Source: Romanomermis culicivorax | Taxonomy: Eukaryota; Nematoda; Enoplea; Mermithida; Mermithidae | Direction of reading: 5' to 3' | NCBI GenBank assembly: GCA_963922205.1 | Contig: CAWUHX010000149.1 | Coordinates: 124,001 to 188,000 of the forward strand | Length of the DNA stretch: 64,000 bases | Shown here: positions 32,005 through 44,345 of the stretch, in pieces | Layout of the letters: the number at the start of each line of letters is the position of its first letter | Position numbering within the stretch: the stretch's first letter is position 1 | The notes under the pieces: generated by a model | Told to the model about the DNA's origin: nothing | What the model saw: only the letters and a program-made list of their open reading frames with translations | The model's database searches: none | Made by a program: the position numbers and the translations under genes

Positions 32005-33215
32005 CAAATTCCCTTTGTTGGGGGCCTAACCCAGCGAGTGGTGGCTATAGGGAGGCCTATAGCTTTTCTCTGGTGCTGTCCTGGGATCTTGCTGTAGGGT
32101 AATGGACAACGCCACCAGGTTAGGTGTGACAATCCCCGAGTCGTGCTCAGTGAGAGTGGGGACAAGGTCACCCGTAAAATGACCTGATTTGTGGGACCTG
32201 ATTATGAACCAGACAGTCCCTTTTTAGCCCAAACCTGAGAGGTGAGAGCCCTGCCTATCTGGGGAGACCTGGGAAACCGACTTAAGAAGGGTTCCCCAAA
32301 AATATCCCACAATAACAATAATCCCCTGAGAAGACTCACCTAGTCCTGTTCTTCAAAGGATTCGACGAAACGGGTGGCAGGTCCCTGAGAACTTTCGGTT
32401 TTGGGACAAGGAACGGGGATGCGATCCACTCAGTTCTTTGGCAATGGGTGCTGGCGATAGGGAGGCGACTCTCGATTATTATCCCTTAATCTGGGTGGTC
32501 AGGAACCTGGCACAGAGGAGCGACGGGTATGGTAATGTAGAACAGCGGTAAACGCAGTAAGGGATGAAAGTTATGCAAATTTATTTGAAACAAAAGGCGG
32601 CGGACGCAGACGAGTATATAAAAATATGTAAATTTGAGGAGCGGTGGACACGGAGTTAAGACTACTGAACGGAAACTTGGGTGAACCCAAAAGTGAGTGA
32701 AAAGTTAAAGAAACATGTCCTTTTAAGGACATGTTAGGCTACAGCTGCAGCTTGGGGGGAGTTTCTCGGCGTCCAAGCTAACTTCTGCAGCTAGACACGA
32801 TGCAGAAGATGCCTATGCGCACATAGACATTTTTGGCTCACATGCGTTTAGCATTGGGGCCGACTGCAGTGCCTATGCTAAGCATATGAGCAATTTTAGC
32901 TAAAACTTCTTAGCTAGTCGTTTTTGCGTAACAAAAACGACGCTGGAATGCACCAAAAATAGCCATGTGCTCGTGGAGCACGTTTGGCAGAAGTTTATAG
33001 CTAAAGGGCCTACTGTAGCCTGCGTGCGTAAAGAAATAAAATACAATGAAAACGAAACATAAAAATGCATGAAAAATATAAAAACGAACACAAAATGCAT
33101 GTGCAGAAACAAAACAAACGAAAAGATGAATGAGTAGTAAACAAAACATGGAAAAAATAAAATGTTGACATGATTTGGATCACGTGACCTTGGGGAAATT
33201 GAGCGCCATGTGACA
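32005..33215 (-). repeat. LTR element 1, 5' LTR (truncated)
   Basis: Matches 18285-19535 with scattered differences. It lacks the first roughly 150 bases of the LTR on the plus-strand side; the break falls near 32005, where leader sequence joins directly to ATTCCCTTTGTTGGGGGCC. The outer end GCCATGTGACA at 33215 is intact and is followed by the GTAG duplication. Confidence 0.8.
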
Positions 33216-33219
33216 GTAG

Positions 33220-34094
33220 GAAATTCTATTTATTACCTCCACATTGTACGTCACAGAGCCTATCACATAGAATGACTGCTCGTGGATGATGAGAGAGACG
33301 TCAGCAATCCTAGTCCTGGAAAGGGCCTTGTGGAGAGCTGTAACCTTAGTCCTAATATGAAGTTCCTGGAGGGAGAAACCCCATTGAAGACTGAAGGGGT
33401 AGATCGACAGTGGAGTAGGAGAGATAGAGTCGGGCCCAATCCCAATCTTATAGCTTATGGAGAAGACCTACCAAAATATTCAAATTAATTCTTTATTATA
33501 AAATAGGTCACATTGACGTAAAAGGCCGCTGCATAGCCGATCCTATCCCTGAGTTCCGAAATACGAGTTTGATGGAACAAACTCGGTATTTATGCTAGCG
33601 GGTAGGAGTGTCAGTCGCTCCTGAGTAGGGTAGAAGGTGGTGACTACAGTAATCGTCGACGCTTCTTGCAGGAGAAGAAGGTCGAGATGAAGGCCAAAAA
33701 TAGTTGGCGCTGGCCTTTCTTAGTCAAGAAGAGGCCGGTGTGCATACATTCCTGTAGAGACGCGGGAAGGAGGCCTTTGGAGGGACGCCGACTCTGTTTG
33801 CTAGAGTCGTTTGTCAAGTACATAAATAGCTAAAAAAAGACGCGAGCATGAAAGTGAACAAATACAATAATGAACGAGCATATTGTACGAGATTAAAGGT
33901 ATACTGTAATATCAGATGAGCAGCTGTCCGTGACAAATTCATGATTAATTTAAATTTTGTACTTGTCCATCTCTGACTTCTATGAGAGATCAGTAAAACA
34001 TTTCAGTTTAAACTTTACGATCAATAATCATTCTTTACAGTATTCTGATGTTTATTCAATTGCTTCTCCAAGGCTTGAGTCCGTTTAGTCAGAA
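33220..34094. other. intergenic
   Basis: No exon or repeat family was recognised. Short frames at 33263-33445 and 33282-33488 overlap on opposite strands and look accidental. The segment just downstream of the LTR has a slightly higher G+C content than the host DNA further right. Confidence 0.4.
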
Positions 34095-35108
34095 ATGACG
34101 GAATATGCAGGCAAGAAAAGAACGGCCAATAAACGTCGAATGGAGAAGGTTTTATCGGCCATGGACGCCACCTGCCGGAAAGTAACCGATTTAGACAATA
34201 AATTATCAACTTTTCAAGTAGGTACCATAGTTCGTTTTTATGGCACTGACTTTGAGTAAAGTAAATTTTCATAAATTTTCATTATAGGAATTGATCAAAA
34301 CTGATAAAACAAATCTAAGTAACACTATTGAAGAAATGATAAGACTGAAGGAAGTAAGTTTTGTATTAATCCCAAATATGTTTGTCATTTCATGAATAAG
34401 TCATAGTTCTGAAATGGAAGTCACAATGAACCTCGGAAAATTTTGAGATTTGAAAATAGAAGCCCCTGAAATCGAAATCAGAATTCTGAGCAATCTAAAA
34501 CGTAAACTATTTCAATGAAGTAAAGTCACTAAGAGTTTCACTTCTTCGTTTCAGAACGATTCCTAAATTTTTTGAATTTACATATAATTTTATTTTGAAA
34601 ATTGTAAAATCGAAATCATTTTTGAAATAAGAAAGGCGATAAAATTTACGAGTGAAAAAATAAGAAAATGAAACTTCGCCAAAAAGTTGAAGTTTGATTA
34701 TAGACTCCGTTAACAAAAAATTCAAGCATAGAAATTATTTTTACACAGGATACCAATTCCAATATCAGTCAACATGCCTCACCGTGCGCGAAGCTCACTT
34801 CCCAACTGTCCAAAAAACGTGAACATGCTGAAATGTTGATGAAAGAGAAGAGTGAATCGATCAGAAAACAGTTCCAAAGTCAATTGAGAAATTTAGAATC
34901 GATAGTAATCGTTTTTTCCCTCCTTTTTTTGTTCTTTGTTTTTCTCTATTTTCAGATAAGTCTAGACAAAACTGACCAAATGAATAAAACGTTGCGCATG
35001 TACGTCGATATGATGTCGTTTTCGGCGTGGTTAGAAAGAGCTTTGATCCTTTGCGTCGAATTGCTCCTTTCATACTTGACCTGGGTGTCTGTAAAAATGA
35101 ATGAGTAA
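34095..35108 (+). CDS. small four-exon coiled-coil protein with C-terminal hydrophobic segment
   Basis: Exons with GT-AG borders, all phase 0: 34095-34217, 34288-34353, 34749-34904, 34956-35108 (TAA). They give 165 residues. The start ATG has no competing upstream ATG in frame nearby. The N-terminus is basic (GKKRTANKRRMEK). Residues about 15-130 are Lys/Glu/Gln-rich and helical with heptad-like spacing (DLDNKLSTFQELI, MLMKEKSESIRKQFQ). The C-terminus has a hydrophobic stretch (LILCVELLLSYLTWVSV), consistent with a tail anchor. I do not recognise the family. Exon 4 could instead splice at GTAAGC (35103) to a short exon at 35212-35245, and an open stretch at 35544-35727 might be a later exon, but phases beyond that do not agree. 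It is a likely host gene. Confidence 0.6.
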
Positions 35109-36336
35109 GCAGTTTGCACAGTTTGCAGGTTTCCGAACAGTAAAAGATACGGCTTATTCCTATTCTTGGTTCAAAATTCGAGAATTCTCCCAAATTTTTT
35201 TAAAATTTCAGAAGCTTGGAACGCTCGGTTCTATTGATCATGGAGGTAGAAACATTTTTGCTTCCTTTTTTGTCGAATTTTCGCACACTTGACTACTGTA
35301 ACGTGGATAAAGATTATATAAATTTTTGTAAACTGATTCTTTCTTGAAGGGATAATCTAATGTGGAGTAATCTACAACAATTTTACGGTGTAAGTAAAGC
35401 ATAGGATTTCTAAATCAGAACTTTCTGAACAGACTACTGAACGAATTCATACGCAAGTTGTTTTCTTTTCTAGCATTCAATGTCACCAAAACTTGTGTTT
35501 TTTAAATATCGCATGTTTAATTCACGTTATATTTTGTATTCAGTGGCTCTAGAATGGACTATTTATGCATGATTGCCATTACAATGACTGTTTACCATTT
35601 TTTCGGCTGGACAATTTGTAGTTGGTCGTACTGCTGCTTTTATGAAGAAGCTAGTATTTTCGAATTTGTTCATCGAATAACGCATCAAAGTGACGACAAC
35701 TATACTGTTATATCTCGGACGTTATAATCTGCTATCAGATTATGGTCATTAGCGATTTTCAACGATCAGAAATCAGAAATATTATAAATGATTAGAGGAT
35801 ATATTTCACTAATTATTTTTTAGCGGATTGGACTCCAATAAAAAGTATGCAGCTGAAGAAACGAAGTGATAGATAGTGAATGTTATACATGGAAATCCGG
35901 CGCGCATGTGTCAGTTTCAACATATGTTTGCATCTACAAAGTGTTCCATCTGGCTGTTCTGCGCTGAAAGTTTCATGTTTTAATGTTATCTTTGGATTAA
36001 CCTGGCGATAAAAGTGCACAGGTTCATTATAGAATATATTTGTTTCATGACTGCAAAACGTTTTTGACTTCCGTTAAACATACGCAAGCGATTTGCTCTT
36101 CAAGTATTATAGTAATTTCATTATATAATACATAGCAAGGAGATATTGGAATTTTCGATCGAAATATACCCAACTGATATCTGCAATATAATGCAAATTT
36201 TTTTGTAAAATATACTTTGCTGGATAGAACTCGTCAAGATTTTTCTTGTGCGATGCAAAAATAATGGATTCGTTCGATTCTGATTGTTGCAATCACTTGC
36301 GACAGATTTTCAAGAAAAAAGTACAGATGGGCTTTA
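35109..36336. other. intergenic, possible further exons
   Basis: Contains the two possible downstream exons mentioned for the preceding gene (35212-35245 and 35544-35727; the latter reads MDYLCMIAITMTVYHFFGW and is open for 58 codons from its ATG). Nothing else is recognised up to the Harbinger end. Confidence 0.35.
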
Positions 36337-36838
36337 AGCCCGGTTCATACTTCTGCGGGCACAGCTCCGAGCAAGCTGCTATTTGCTCGGCGAGCAGAAT
36401 CCCGAGAACAAAAAATTAAAACAAGTATAGGCACGTCCCAGACTAGGCTAATTCATCAAAAACTGAATTATGCGCACATGACCAATGCGAAATTTGTGGC
36501 TCTCTGATCGGTCGGTAGTGGGGATGTATAGGGCCACAGAATATCGGGTCGGGTCAGGCAGTGAAAATATCAAGTTGGGTCACGGGTCGTGTCAGAGACG
36601 TTTGGCAAACCAAGTAAAGGGTAGAAAAATATGTTCAGTTCATAGGGTGTAGCATTATAGCTCAAATTCTCCATGTTACATACTTGTTTATTATTCAGTG
36701 CAAATAAACATTGAAAATGAGAAATGACTCAACTAATTAATTTTAAATAGTAATCGTGTTTTCAGAAACGAGACAAAGAAATGAGAAATAAACAAAATCT
36801 TTCTCTTATTCAAGGCAGAAAACGAAAATCAATCCCAT

Positions 36839-38264
36839 TGTCACATTAAACAAATTTGGAGCCATGCCACATTAACTGAAAACTGGACAATCACATTGAT
36901 GGGAAGAAAACCCATGCCATATTGGTAAAAATACGGGCATGTCACTGTAAGGGACATGCTGTGACCCTCTTGGGTGGCTCGCTAATATATTTGTTTCGGG
37001 AACCTAACCCAGCTAGTACTGGCTATAGGAGGGCCTATAGGGTACTACAGTGCTGTCCTTGGGTTCTGCTGTAGGGTAAGGGACAACACCGCTGGGTCAG
37101 GGGTGGCAATCCCTACTCCCATTCAGTGAGAATGAAGGACAAAGCCATTTGTGGAATGGCCTACTGTAGGGGACTTGATTGTAAACCTAAATCCCTTTTT
37201 TGGCCCCCAAAACCAAGAGGTACAAGGGCTACTCTAACTGAGGAGATTCTCAAGGGGAAACCGACTTGGAAAAGGGTTCCCACAAATACACCCTCAACAA
37301 CAATAATCTCCTGAGAAGACTTACCTAGTCATTTTTCTCAACTATGACTCAGAGCAGGGCGACAGGTTCACGGGTTCACTGATCCTGGGACGATGTAAAT
37401 GGGATGATGGTGGTCCATATCGGGTTCAGCATGGGGTCTACTGTAAAACGGGTCGGCAGGTGATGCAGGCAATCCACAAATGGAGGGACGGGCAGGTACT
37501 AGGCAAGAGGGGCGATGTATAACTCCTATGCAGGAATGTGGGTGGCGAACGCAGTGATGAACAGGAAGTCCTATGCAAATTTATTCGAAAATATAGGCTG
37601 TGGACGCAATGTATGTAAACTAATATAAAATAGCTTATAGGCACAAGATGCAGAGCTAAACGCGAAGAAAAGTGATGTAGTCCCGAAAATGAGTACAAAA
37701 CTAACTAAACAGGCCCTTTTAAAGGGCCTTGTAGACCTACAGTATGCCCTGGGCGGAGCTAACAATGCCCAAGCTAACTTCTGCAGCAGAAATTGCTGCA
37801 GAAGATGCCTATAGTCACATAGACATTTTCCAGTTCAAATACCTTAAGCATTGGGGTGAGTTTCACTTTCCATTCTAAACATATGAAGGTCTTTTAGATA
37901 GAATCTTCAAACTAGTCGTTTCACATTGCCAAATGTGGCTAGTTTCTACTGATGAGAGGTGCACATAATCCTCCAATTATGGCCATGAGCTCGTAGAGCT
38001 TATCTTGGCAGAAATTCTAACTAATGGGTCACATACCATAGTCTATGTGTGCGACGGAAAAATAATAAAACGTAATGGAATTGAAAAACACAAAATGAAA
38101 CAGAAACAAAACACCAAAAATGCACACAAAAAAGCATGTAAAATATAATGAATGAAATGCAAAAATAAGAGTAAGTAACTGTTAAACAAAAAGTGGCGAA
38201 AAACATAAAGTATCAGCATGATGTGAATCATGTGACATTGGGCAAAATTGATCAGCATGTGATA
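36839..38264 (-). repeat. LTR element 2, 3' LTR
   Basis: 1426 bp, beginning TGTCACATTAAAC. It ends CATGTGATA, a one-base change from the CATGTGACA of the other LTR. It matches 46883-48299 over its length and shares short blocks such as GGGCCTATAG and CCTAACCCAGC with the LTRs of element 1. Confidence 0.85.
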
Positions 38265-39018
38265 TGGCAGTCCTTCGAAAAAGGGCGTCCTCATCCTTGT
38301 GGTGGTAGAGATTTATGTGGCATGTCTATGGAGGTTGATTGTCCAATGGGTGTGACGGCGGGTGGTCAATGGTCCCATGGGGTTTTTGGCATGTTTTGGC
38401 TCCTGGAGTTATGTTGGTGATGTGTGGGGTTGCTGACATCAATTGATCCTTGTGGTTGGTGATGTGTGGAGTTGCTGACATCAATTGATTGGTGTGGTAG
38501 TGTGTGGAGTTGCCATTGTCCACTGATCTGTGAAATCTATAATGAGATTAAAATAAAAATTTTAGGGGCAAGATGCAGGCTATCACAGGGATTGGCCTGT
38601 GGTATGAGGCAATACCCTAGTTTACATGCTTTGATCACTGCTCATTCTCTTCTTTACACTAGTGATCCAGCATGGAACAAGAGTGGGTATTCCCTGAGGG
38701 GCACGGCAGTCCTTCAAAAAAGGACATCCTCATCCGTGAGTGGGGACAAAAGAAGAGAAGAGCTACTTCATTATGGGTTGGAGACCTCTGCATCAAGGTG
38801 TGGGTCAATGAGATCTTGTGTAAAATCTCAACTTGTTGATGGAATCAACAAGGGTGCCATCTCAAATACCTGAAATGTGGAAGCCATCTCCTCTGCTTCA
38901 CTTGGTGGATCAGGTGACGCCTAGCATCTAAGCTGATTGACACAGTATCTTCTTGATTTATCTCAAGACAAATGGTGACATTAGGCCATGCAGCATTCAT
39001 TACAAAATAGGGCCCATC

Positions 39019-40154
39019 CTAAATGGGCAGCGGTTTAGGCCTAAGACCACATCTGCCAGCAGTGCGCAGTCTGAGCACTTGATCCCCAACTTCGTATGAA
39101 ACATCTCCTGCCATGTGATCATAAGACCGAGCATAAGCCGCTTGTGATTTCTCAATCCGACTCTGGATTGAGGTCAAGGCATTCATAAAATGCTGTTTGA
39201 CCTCCATATCATATGTGGAAATATCAATGATATGGACCAGAGGGTTGAATGAGAATGCGGCATAACAGATAGCATGGGAGTACGACCATACATGAGTTCA
39301 AAGGGAAAATATCCTGTGGACTCATTCATGCTAATGTTGACAGCAAACACAGAATACGGCAGGTGTTCATTCCAATCAGTATAACCTTGATGGACATACA
39401 TAGGTAGCCCAGTAGCTAACGTTTGATTAGCTCTTTCCACTTCGCCATTTGTCATCTGGTGATAAGTGGTGGAGTGTATTTTCTTAGTTGAACAGATGGC
39501 AGTGATTTTGGGCATCAGTTTTGATGTGAAATCAGTGCCACGGTCAGACTGAAGAATCTGCGGTGCCCCATGCCGGCAGACAATTTGTGTAACAAAAAGG
39601 GGGGCTATAGTTTGTACAGTGATATCTGGAGTAGCAAAAGCTTCAAGCCATTTGGTAAAGTAGTCAATTAAGACTACAATAAAATGATTGTCAGCATCAC
39701 TAGTGGTCATTGGTCCCATACCGTTGACACCTACTCAGTGAAAAGGCCCCTTAATAGTTATAGGTTTCAGAGCTGCTCAGGTCTTTTGTCTGGAGGGTTT
39801 ATTCCATTGGCAAAGATCACACTGCTGACAGAAGGACTTGACGTCCACACTGAGGGAAGGCCAGTGGCACCTGGGGGCTTTACATTTATCACCAAAGTGT
39901 CCAGCTAAAATGTCATTATGATGGGCCTCCATAATTGTAGTAACCATGGATCTGGGAATGACAATTTTGTAGGACTCGCCTGTCCACTTTTGAAGGATGT
40001 TATCCAACAAGTGGGTGCCATCAACATCATCCTGATCACCCAAGGGTTTTAGCAATCTAAGTATGGAGGCTAGATCCGGATTCTCAAATTGAGCTGTGAG
40101 AAGGTCATGGTGCTGCCCATCCATCGATATCTCCACATAAGACTCTGATCTCAC
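39019..40154 (-). pseudogene. LTR element 2 integrase
   Basis: Pieces at 39777-40154, 39183-39719 and 39019-39207 align with element 1 integrase. Visible are the zinc domain (A-H-H-N-D-I-L-A-G-H-F-G, C-D-L-C-Q-W), the second core Asp in Q-S-D-R-G-T-D-F, the Glu in N-G-E-V-E-R-A-N-Q, and V-S-Y-E-V-G-D-Q-V-L of the C-terminal domain. Breaks lie near 39725-39775 and 39190-39250. Confidence 0.82.
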
Positions 40155-40289
40155 CAGGCCCTACACACCATCAGTGATCAATTCAGATGATCTCACCAGG
40201 TGCTGAGCACCATCCATGACTGTCATCACTTGTCCCTCAGGCTTGTAAAGGGGAGTATCCTCGATACTCTCACCAGTGAGAGAATTAGG

Positions 40290-41549
40290 ATCTAGTAGGC
40301 GTGATAATGCATCAGCATTACAGTTAGACAGACCTTTTCATGGCGGAATTGTCAGTTTGAATTCAGCGAGCCCAGGTTTCCATCAAGCTATCCTGGCAGA
40401 AGGATTAGGTTTCTCCATCACTGCCTTGACAGCAGTATGATCAGTCTGTACGACCATCTCATGTTGAAGGAGGTAAGGTCGAAAGTGCTTAACAAAATGG
40501 ACAAGAGCGAGAGTCTCCAACTCCCTAATAGAGTAGTTTTCCTCAGCTGCTGCTATGCCTCAGCTGGCCTAGGGGACAGAATGGTCTTGTCCATCATCAT
40601 CTAACTGGCTTAGAACTGCTCCTATTCCCAAAATACTTGCATCAGTTTGAAGGATGAAAGATTTCATAAAGTCCGGATGGTGCAGAATAGGGGAATTCAT
40701 CAGCAATCTTTGGAGTTCATCCAATGCCGCTTGCTGAGGTTTTGACCACAGGAAGGTAACTTCCTTCTGTAAGAGCTTGGTCAGCAGCTCGCTGAGCTGG
40801 GCCCAACCAGAGATGAGAGGCCTGTAATAAGACACCAGGCCAAGAAAGGACTCGATGTCTTTGGCATTTTGTGGAATGGTTAGATTCTGGACAGTCGCCA
40901 GTTTGATTTTATTCAACTCTAGGCCGCTCTGTGAGGTGGGGTAACCTGGATATTCCACCTGTGAAAACTTGCCCTCGCTCAGTCTGAACTTCATTCCACC
41001 CTGACGGAGATGCGTAAACAAATCCGTCAGGTGCTCAAACATCTGGGTGTGAGAGTTTTCGAACACCAAGATGTCATCAAGATAGGTCAATGCTGTAGGC
41101 CACTGTATTCCTGAGAGGAGTAGGTCCATGAGAGGTTGGAACGTCCCAGGGGTGTTGCAGAGACCAAAAGGCAGATAGTTGAACTTCTAAAGTCCAAAAG
41201 GCCAATTAAACACCATCTTTTCCTTGTCTGCCCCATTTGCCTGATCAAGGGCACTGAAGTATTTCATACCCTTTAGTGTGTCGAGGATATCATCTATCGG
41301 TGAGAGAGGGTAGACATCGTTTTTTGTGACCTCGTTAAGTCCATAAAAGTCAATACACATCGGGTGCCACCCATTTTTCTTGCACACCAGGATGGTATTC
41401 TTAGCCCATGGTGACCTGCTAGGCTGAATAACACCTTTTTCCTGGAGCACACTGACTTCCTGCATGATGAGGTCCTTTTCTTTAGGTTGGGTGCAGTAAG
41501 AAAATCGGCGGACTGGATGGGTGTCTCCCATGCTGATCTCATGGTGCAC
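40290..41549 (-). pseudogene. LTR element 2 reverse transcriptase and RNase H
   Basis: The RT N-terminal blocks are at 41187-41549 (E-K-G-V-I-Q-P-S-R-S-P-W, I-D-F-Y-G-L-N, L-D-Q-A-N-G). The catalytic L-T-Y-L-D-D and the connection region are at 40569-41129, then RNase H starting D-A-S-I-L-G-I-G-A-V-L and continuing to about 40290. A short loss around 41215 removes part of the fingers and palm, and a stop separates the two frames. It corresponds domain by domain to 21560-22930. Confidence 0.85.
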
Positions 41550-41908
41550 AAGGTCAGTGGAACTTGTGTCCTTCTCATCAATAGCATAGAGGTCAGTGTA
41601 TGTGACCAGTAGGTCAATGAAAGCTGTCCTGTCCTGGGAAGTGATATCAGGGAATATGACAGCATTTGCTTCAACCTACTTCTGATCAAGGATGGTATCT
41701 GATTTGACCCCCGATCCACGTGAGAGAGCAGTGTGCATCTGCACATCACTGATGGTCTTGTCGGGGTAGAGAACCACTCAATGTGTATTTGGGTTGACTA
41801 CCTGTAAGGGTATGCGGCCATTAGTGACCCTACTCACAGTCCCAGCAAAATATACGCTGCTATGAGATCCTGAGAGGGGCTTAGTGAAGAAAACCACCTC
41901 TGGTACAT

Positions 41909-42574
41909 TTATATATAGTGATGGTGCAGGTGCATAAACTGTGTCAGGGAGCAGGGCTCAAGGACAATCAACTCCAGCAAGGGAAGAGCACCACGTGCAG
42001 AAGGAGGGTTGTGAATGAGGCCATCACATGTGACATTGCGGTCCTTGAACTGGAGATAGGATTTCTTCCAGTTCAAGCTAACACAATTGAACCATCCGAG
42101 GAAGTTTGTCCCCAGAACTAGTTCAGCTGAACAATTCTCCTGTATTTGGACCTGAATCCATTCAGAGACATCAGCCACTGTGACCGTGGCATAGGCAGCA
42201 CCTAGCAGTATGATTGGAGACCCATTAGCTGCTATAGGGCAAGCCCTAGTCTCTATGAGCATCAAGTGGGGTAGTTGGACCATCAACTTGTGATCCAGGA
42301 GCGAGAAAACTGCTCCTGTATCGATCAGAGCCTTGGCTTCCATCCTGTTGTTCAGGAGAACTCTGATATGAGGGGTCCTCATTTCAGAGGGGTAGAAGGC
42401 TGACAGTATGTGACCTGGATCAGGTGCAGTATCACCAGAGCTTGACTCCAGAGTAGTTCGCTTTGGGATTGGCAATCTGGTGCGACGGAGTAGACCTACC
42501 AGAGCATAACCAACAGATGTTTCCTGGTTGTGTTGAGGCCTGGGATGAATCTGTACAGTAAGTACATGATCCAA
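41909..42574 (-). pseudogene. LTR element 2 second aspartic protease domain
   Basis: Contains A-L-I-D-T-G-A-V-F-S-L-L with the catalytic D-T-G intact, then P-I-A-A-N-G-S-P-I-I-L-L-G-A and L-V-L-G-T-N-F-L-G-W-F. The upstream part of the frame (V-G-Y-A-L-V-G-L-L-R-R-T) corresponds to the linker of element 1. This copy shows that the N-T-G of element 1 is a mutation. Confidence 0.78.
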
Positions 42575-42605
42575 TCGCCCCTGAGCTCTGAGTAGCTCCT
42601 AGTGA

Positions 42606-42929
42606 TTAAATTTCTGTATCTAAAAGTGGTGGCACTTCCATCACATGTAATGCAGGGGCATCTGAATCACTAGGCTCACCGAACCAGCACTTCTGTAGTG
42701 TAACTGGAGAGTTTCCAGGCAGGGGTTGAGGGTCACCTGACCCTTGCCTGGCCATTAAATGACGACTGGCCCATGTGGAAGGGGTCTGGGTACCTCTGGT
42801 CGATCCACATGATGAGGCGACGGAGGATGCCCATGAGGGTGGCTGAGAAATGGACAAAGTCCTTGATCTTGATCGAGACCCGGACCCGGACCTGTAGGAG
42901 GCACTTGATGGTGAATGTGTGTTCTCCCA
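42606..42929 (-). pseudogene. LTR element 2 Ser/Arg linker between the two proteases
   Basis: An open frame (42606-42857) and the sequence just upstream are rich in Ser, Arg and Pro (GSRSRSRTLSISQPPS). In this copy the frame runs across G-S-T-R-G-T-Q-T, the place where element 1 has a stop. This indicates that protease 1 and protease 2 were once in one continuous frame. Confidence 0.6.
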
Positions 42930-43378
42930 TCAGGCATAGATCTGATCAATCTCAGCCCCTGTCAGCAGAAGTGGCAGTTCTACTGCATTCAACTGACAGA
43001 CATTTTGTTGGTAGTCAAATGTCATATTCTTAAACTGTTCAAGAAAGTCCAGTCCAAGAATTAGATCTACTGGTGCCCAGAAAAGAGATGTAGTCTTACA
43101 CGCATGGAGATGTATATCAATCCTTGTGTTCAGCGGGCCAACTCCAGGCAACATGATCTCATACAGTCCTGATAGGAGAGTATGGACAGCTTTTCCATTG
43201 ATACTCATCAATGGATTAAAGTTGTGATGTTGCTGGAAGGCCATAGCCGCCTTCGGACTTTCCTTAATCAAAGCCTTGCGAAGACATTGACTAATGATAG
43301 TCCATAGACATCTAGTGTCAAGGAAAGTGAGAGTTTCTTAGGCATCAACCAGTACAACAAAACACAGAGTGATTGGAT
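42930..43378 (-). pseudogene. LTR element 2 first aspartic protease domain
   Basis: Matches the element 1 domain at 24318-24690: L-M-S-I-N-G-K-A-V-H, C-K-T-T-S-L-F-W-A-P-V-D-L-I-L-G-L-D-F-L-E-Q-F. Upstream at about 43310 the catalytic motif reads L-D-T-R where element 1 has L-D-T-G, so this copy is inactive. A stop separates this piece from 42930-43271. Confidence 0.72.
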
Positions 43379-44345
43379 CTAACTGTGATGGTACATCATT
43401 CTGCACATAGTGAAAACCAACCCAGCATTAAACTTTGGGAAAAAGACCCAATGGAGAAAAATTGCTAGCAAACCAAATCTGTCTCTTCCGCAAGCAGTAG
43501 CTGAGATAGTAGGATATCCCAACATAGACGAGATATCCAATACCAGCCAGCACTGCCAGGGTATCAGGGTGTTAAAGATCAATTGAACCGGGCCACTCAG
43601 TACAGACTGTAAGCCCCGAATGAGGTTGTTTTGGTGGCCAGTAATCACATGGTTTGCTGCCAGACCGAGAGGCCTTGATGTCAGTCCTTCCCCTGCAAAT
43701 GCCTGATAGAGAGAATCTGGTTGCAGAGGTAGACCCCTGGAAAAATTTACCAACGGGTTTAGAACTGTTTCAATCTGTTCAGTCTTGTAAACATACTGTT
43801 TAAAGAAGGCAAAACTTGAAGGGGTCATTACCAACTGATCATGAAAGAGTGCAGGAGCGTCAAAGTGAGTGAAGTTAAAGGGCTGTTTCCAGAAGAGTTC
43901 AAGCAGTATATGGCTCACATGGACTGTGCCAGACTCAGTAAACCAGCCCGAGCCATTTTGGAAAATCCCCGCGGAGTGATGGTCACACGGCACCATTAGG
44001 CTAACTTTAATGAGATCTGGGCCACCAGGGGTGGCAAAATAAATGGTTCAGCCAACCTGTACGGGAAGATACTTGTAACAGATGTCTCCCACTCAGTAAG
44101 AGTGATAGACCCACGTGGTGTTGACCTTTTGACATGGCCATATTGTCATTGCCTCACTTGTGAATTCTGTGGTCAGGTTATTCCTTTGTAGAAATGCCCA
44201 GGCACCCAAAGTAGGGTCAAAACGAAGCAACTGCCAAGTCAGATCAAGGTAGCATTGAGCCTGAGAACAAAGCTCAAGCCACATGAATCGAAATTTGTAA
44301 ATTTCTGACTCTTTGATCTGCTGAGCCAGATAGTTCAGTTTGGCA
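43379..44345 (-). pseudogene. LTR element 2 Env-like protein, C-terminal part
   Basis: The frame 43379-43996 corresponds to the membrane-proximal ectodomain and anchor of element 1: G-W-F-T-E-S-G-T-V-H-V-S-H-I, F-F-K-Q-Y-V-Y-K-T-E, L-V-N-F, then L-I-F-N-T-L-I. Here the frame is open across two positions where element 1 is broken (near 25110 and 24936). The 44093-44284 frame covers W-L-E-L-C-S-Q-A-Q and W-P-C-Q-K-V-N-T-T. The N-terminal ectodomain is missing through a deletion joining env to gag near 44345. Confidence 0.65.

Larger units (their letters stand above)
18133..33215 (-). mobile_element. LTR retroelement 1, Ty3/gypsy-class with env upstream of pol
   Basis: The outer ends are TGTCACGTTAAG at 18133 and the inverse CATGTGACA ending 33215. 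They are flanked by the 4-bp duplication GTAG (18129-18132 and 33216-33219). It is transcribed on the minus strand: the 5' LTR is at the right, then a leader of nearly 3 kb, gag, a Pro/Ala-rich connector, an Env-like ectodomain with transmembrane segment, aspartic protease 1, Ser/Arg linker, aspartic protease 2, RT, RNase H, integrase with a GPY/F-type end, then the 3' LTR. RT-before-integrase order and the GPYLV motif place it in Ty3/gypsy. Several stops and frameshifts make it non-functional. The 5' LTR has lost its inner part and primer site. Base composition is clearly richer in G+C than the host flanks. Confidence 0.88.

Noticed and set aside
31989-32006. TGGTATCACAGCTC on the minus strand as primer binding site of element 1
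   Set aside because: It begins with TGG, but comparison with element 2 (around 46175) shows this is ordinary leader sequence brought next to the LTR by a deletion.
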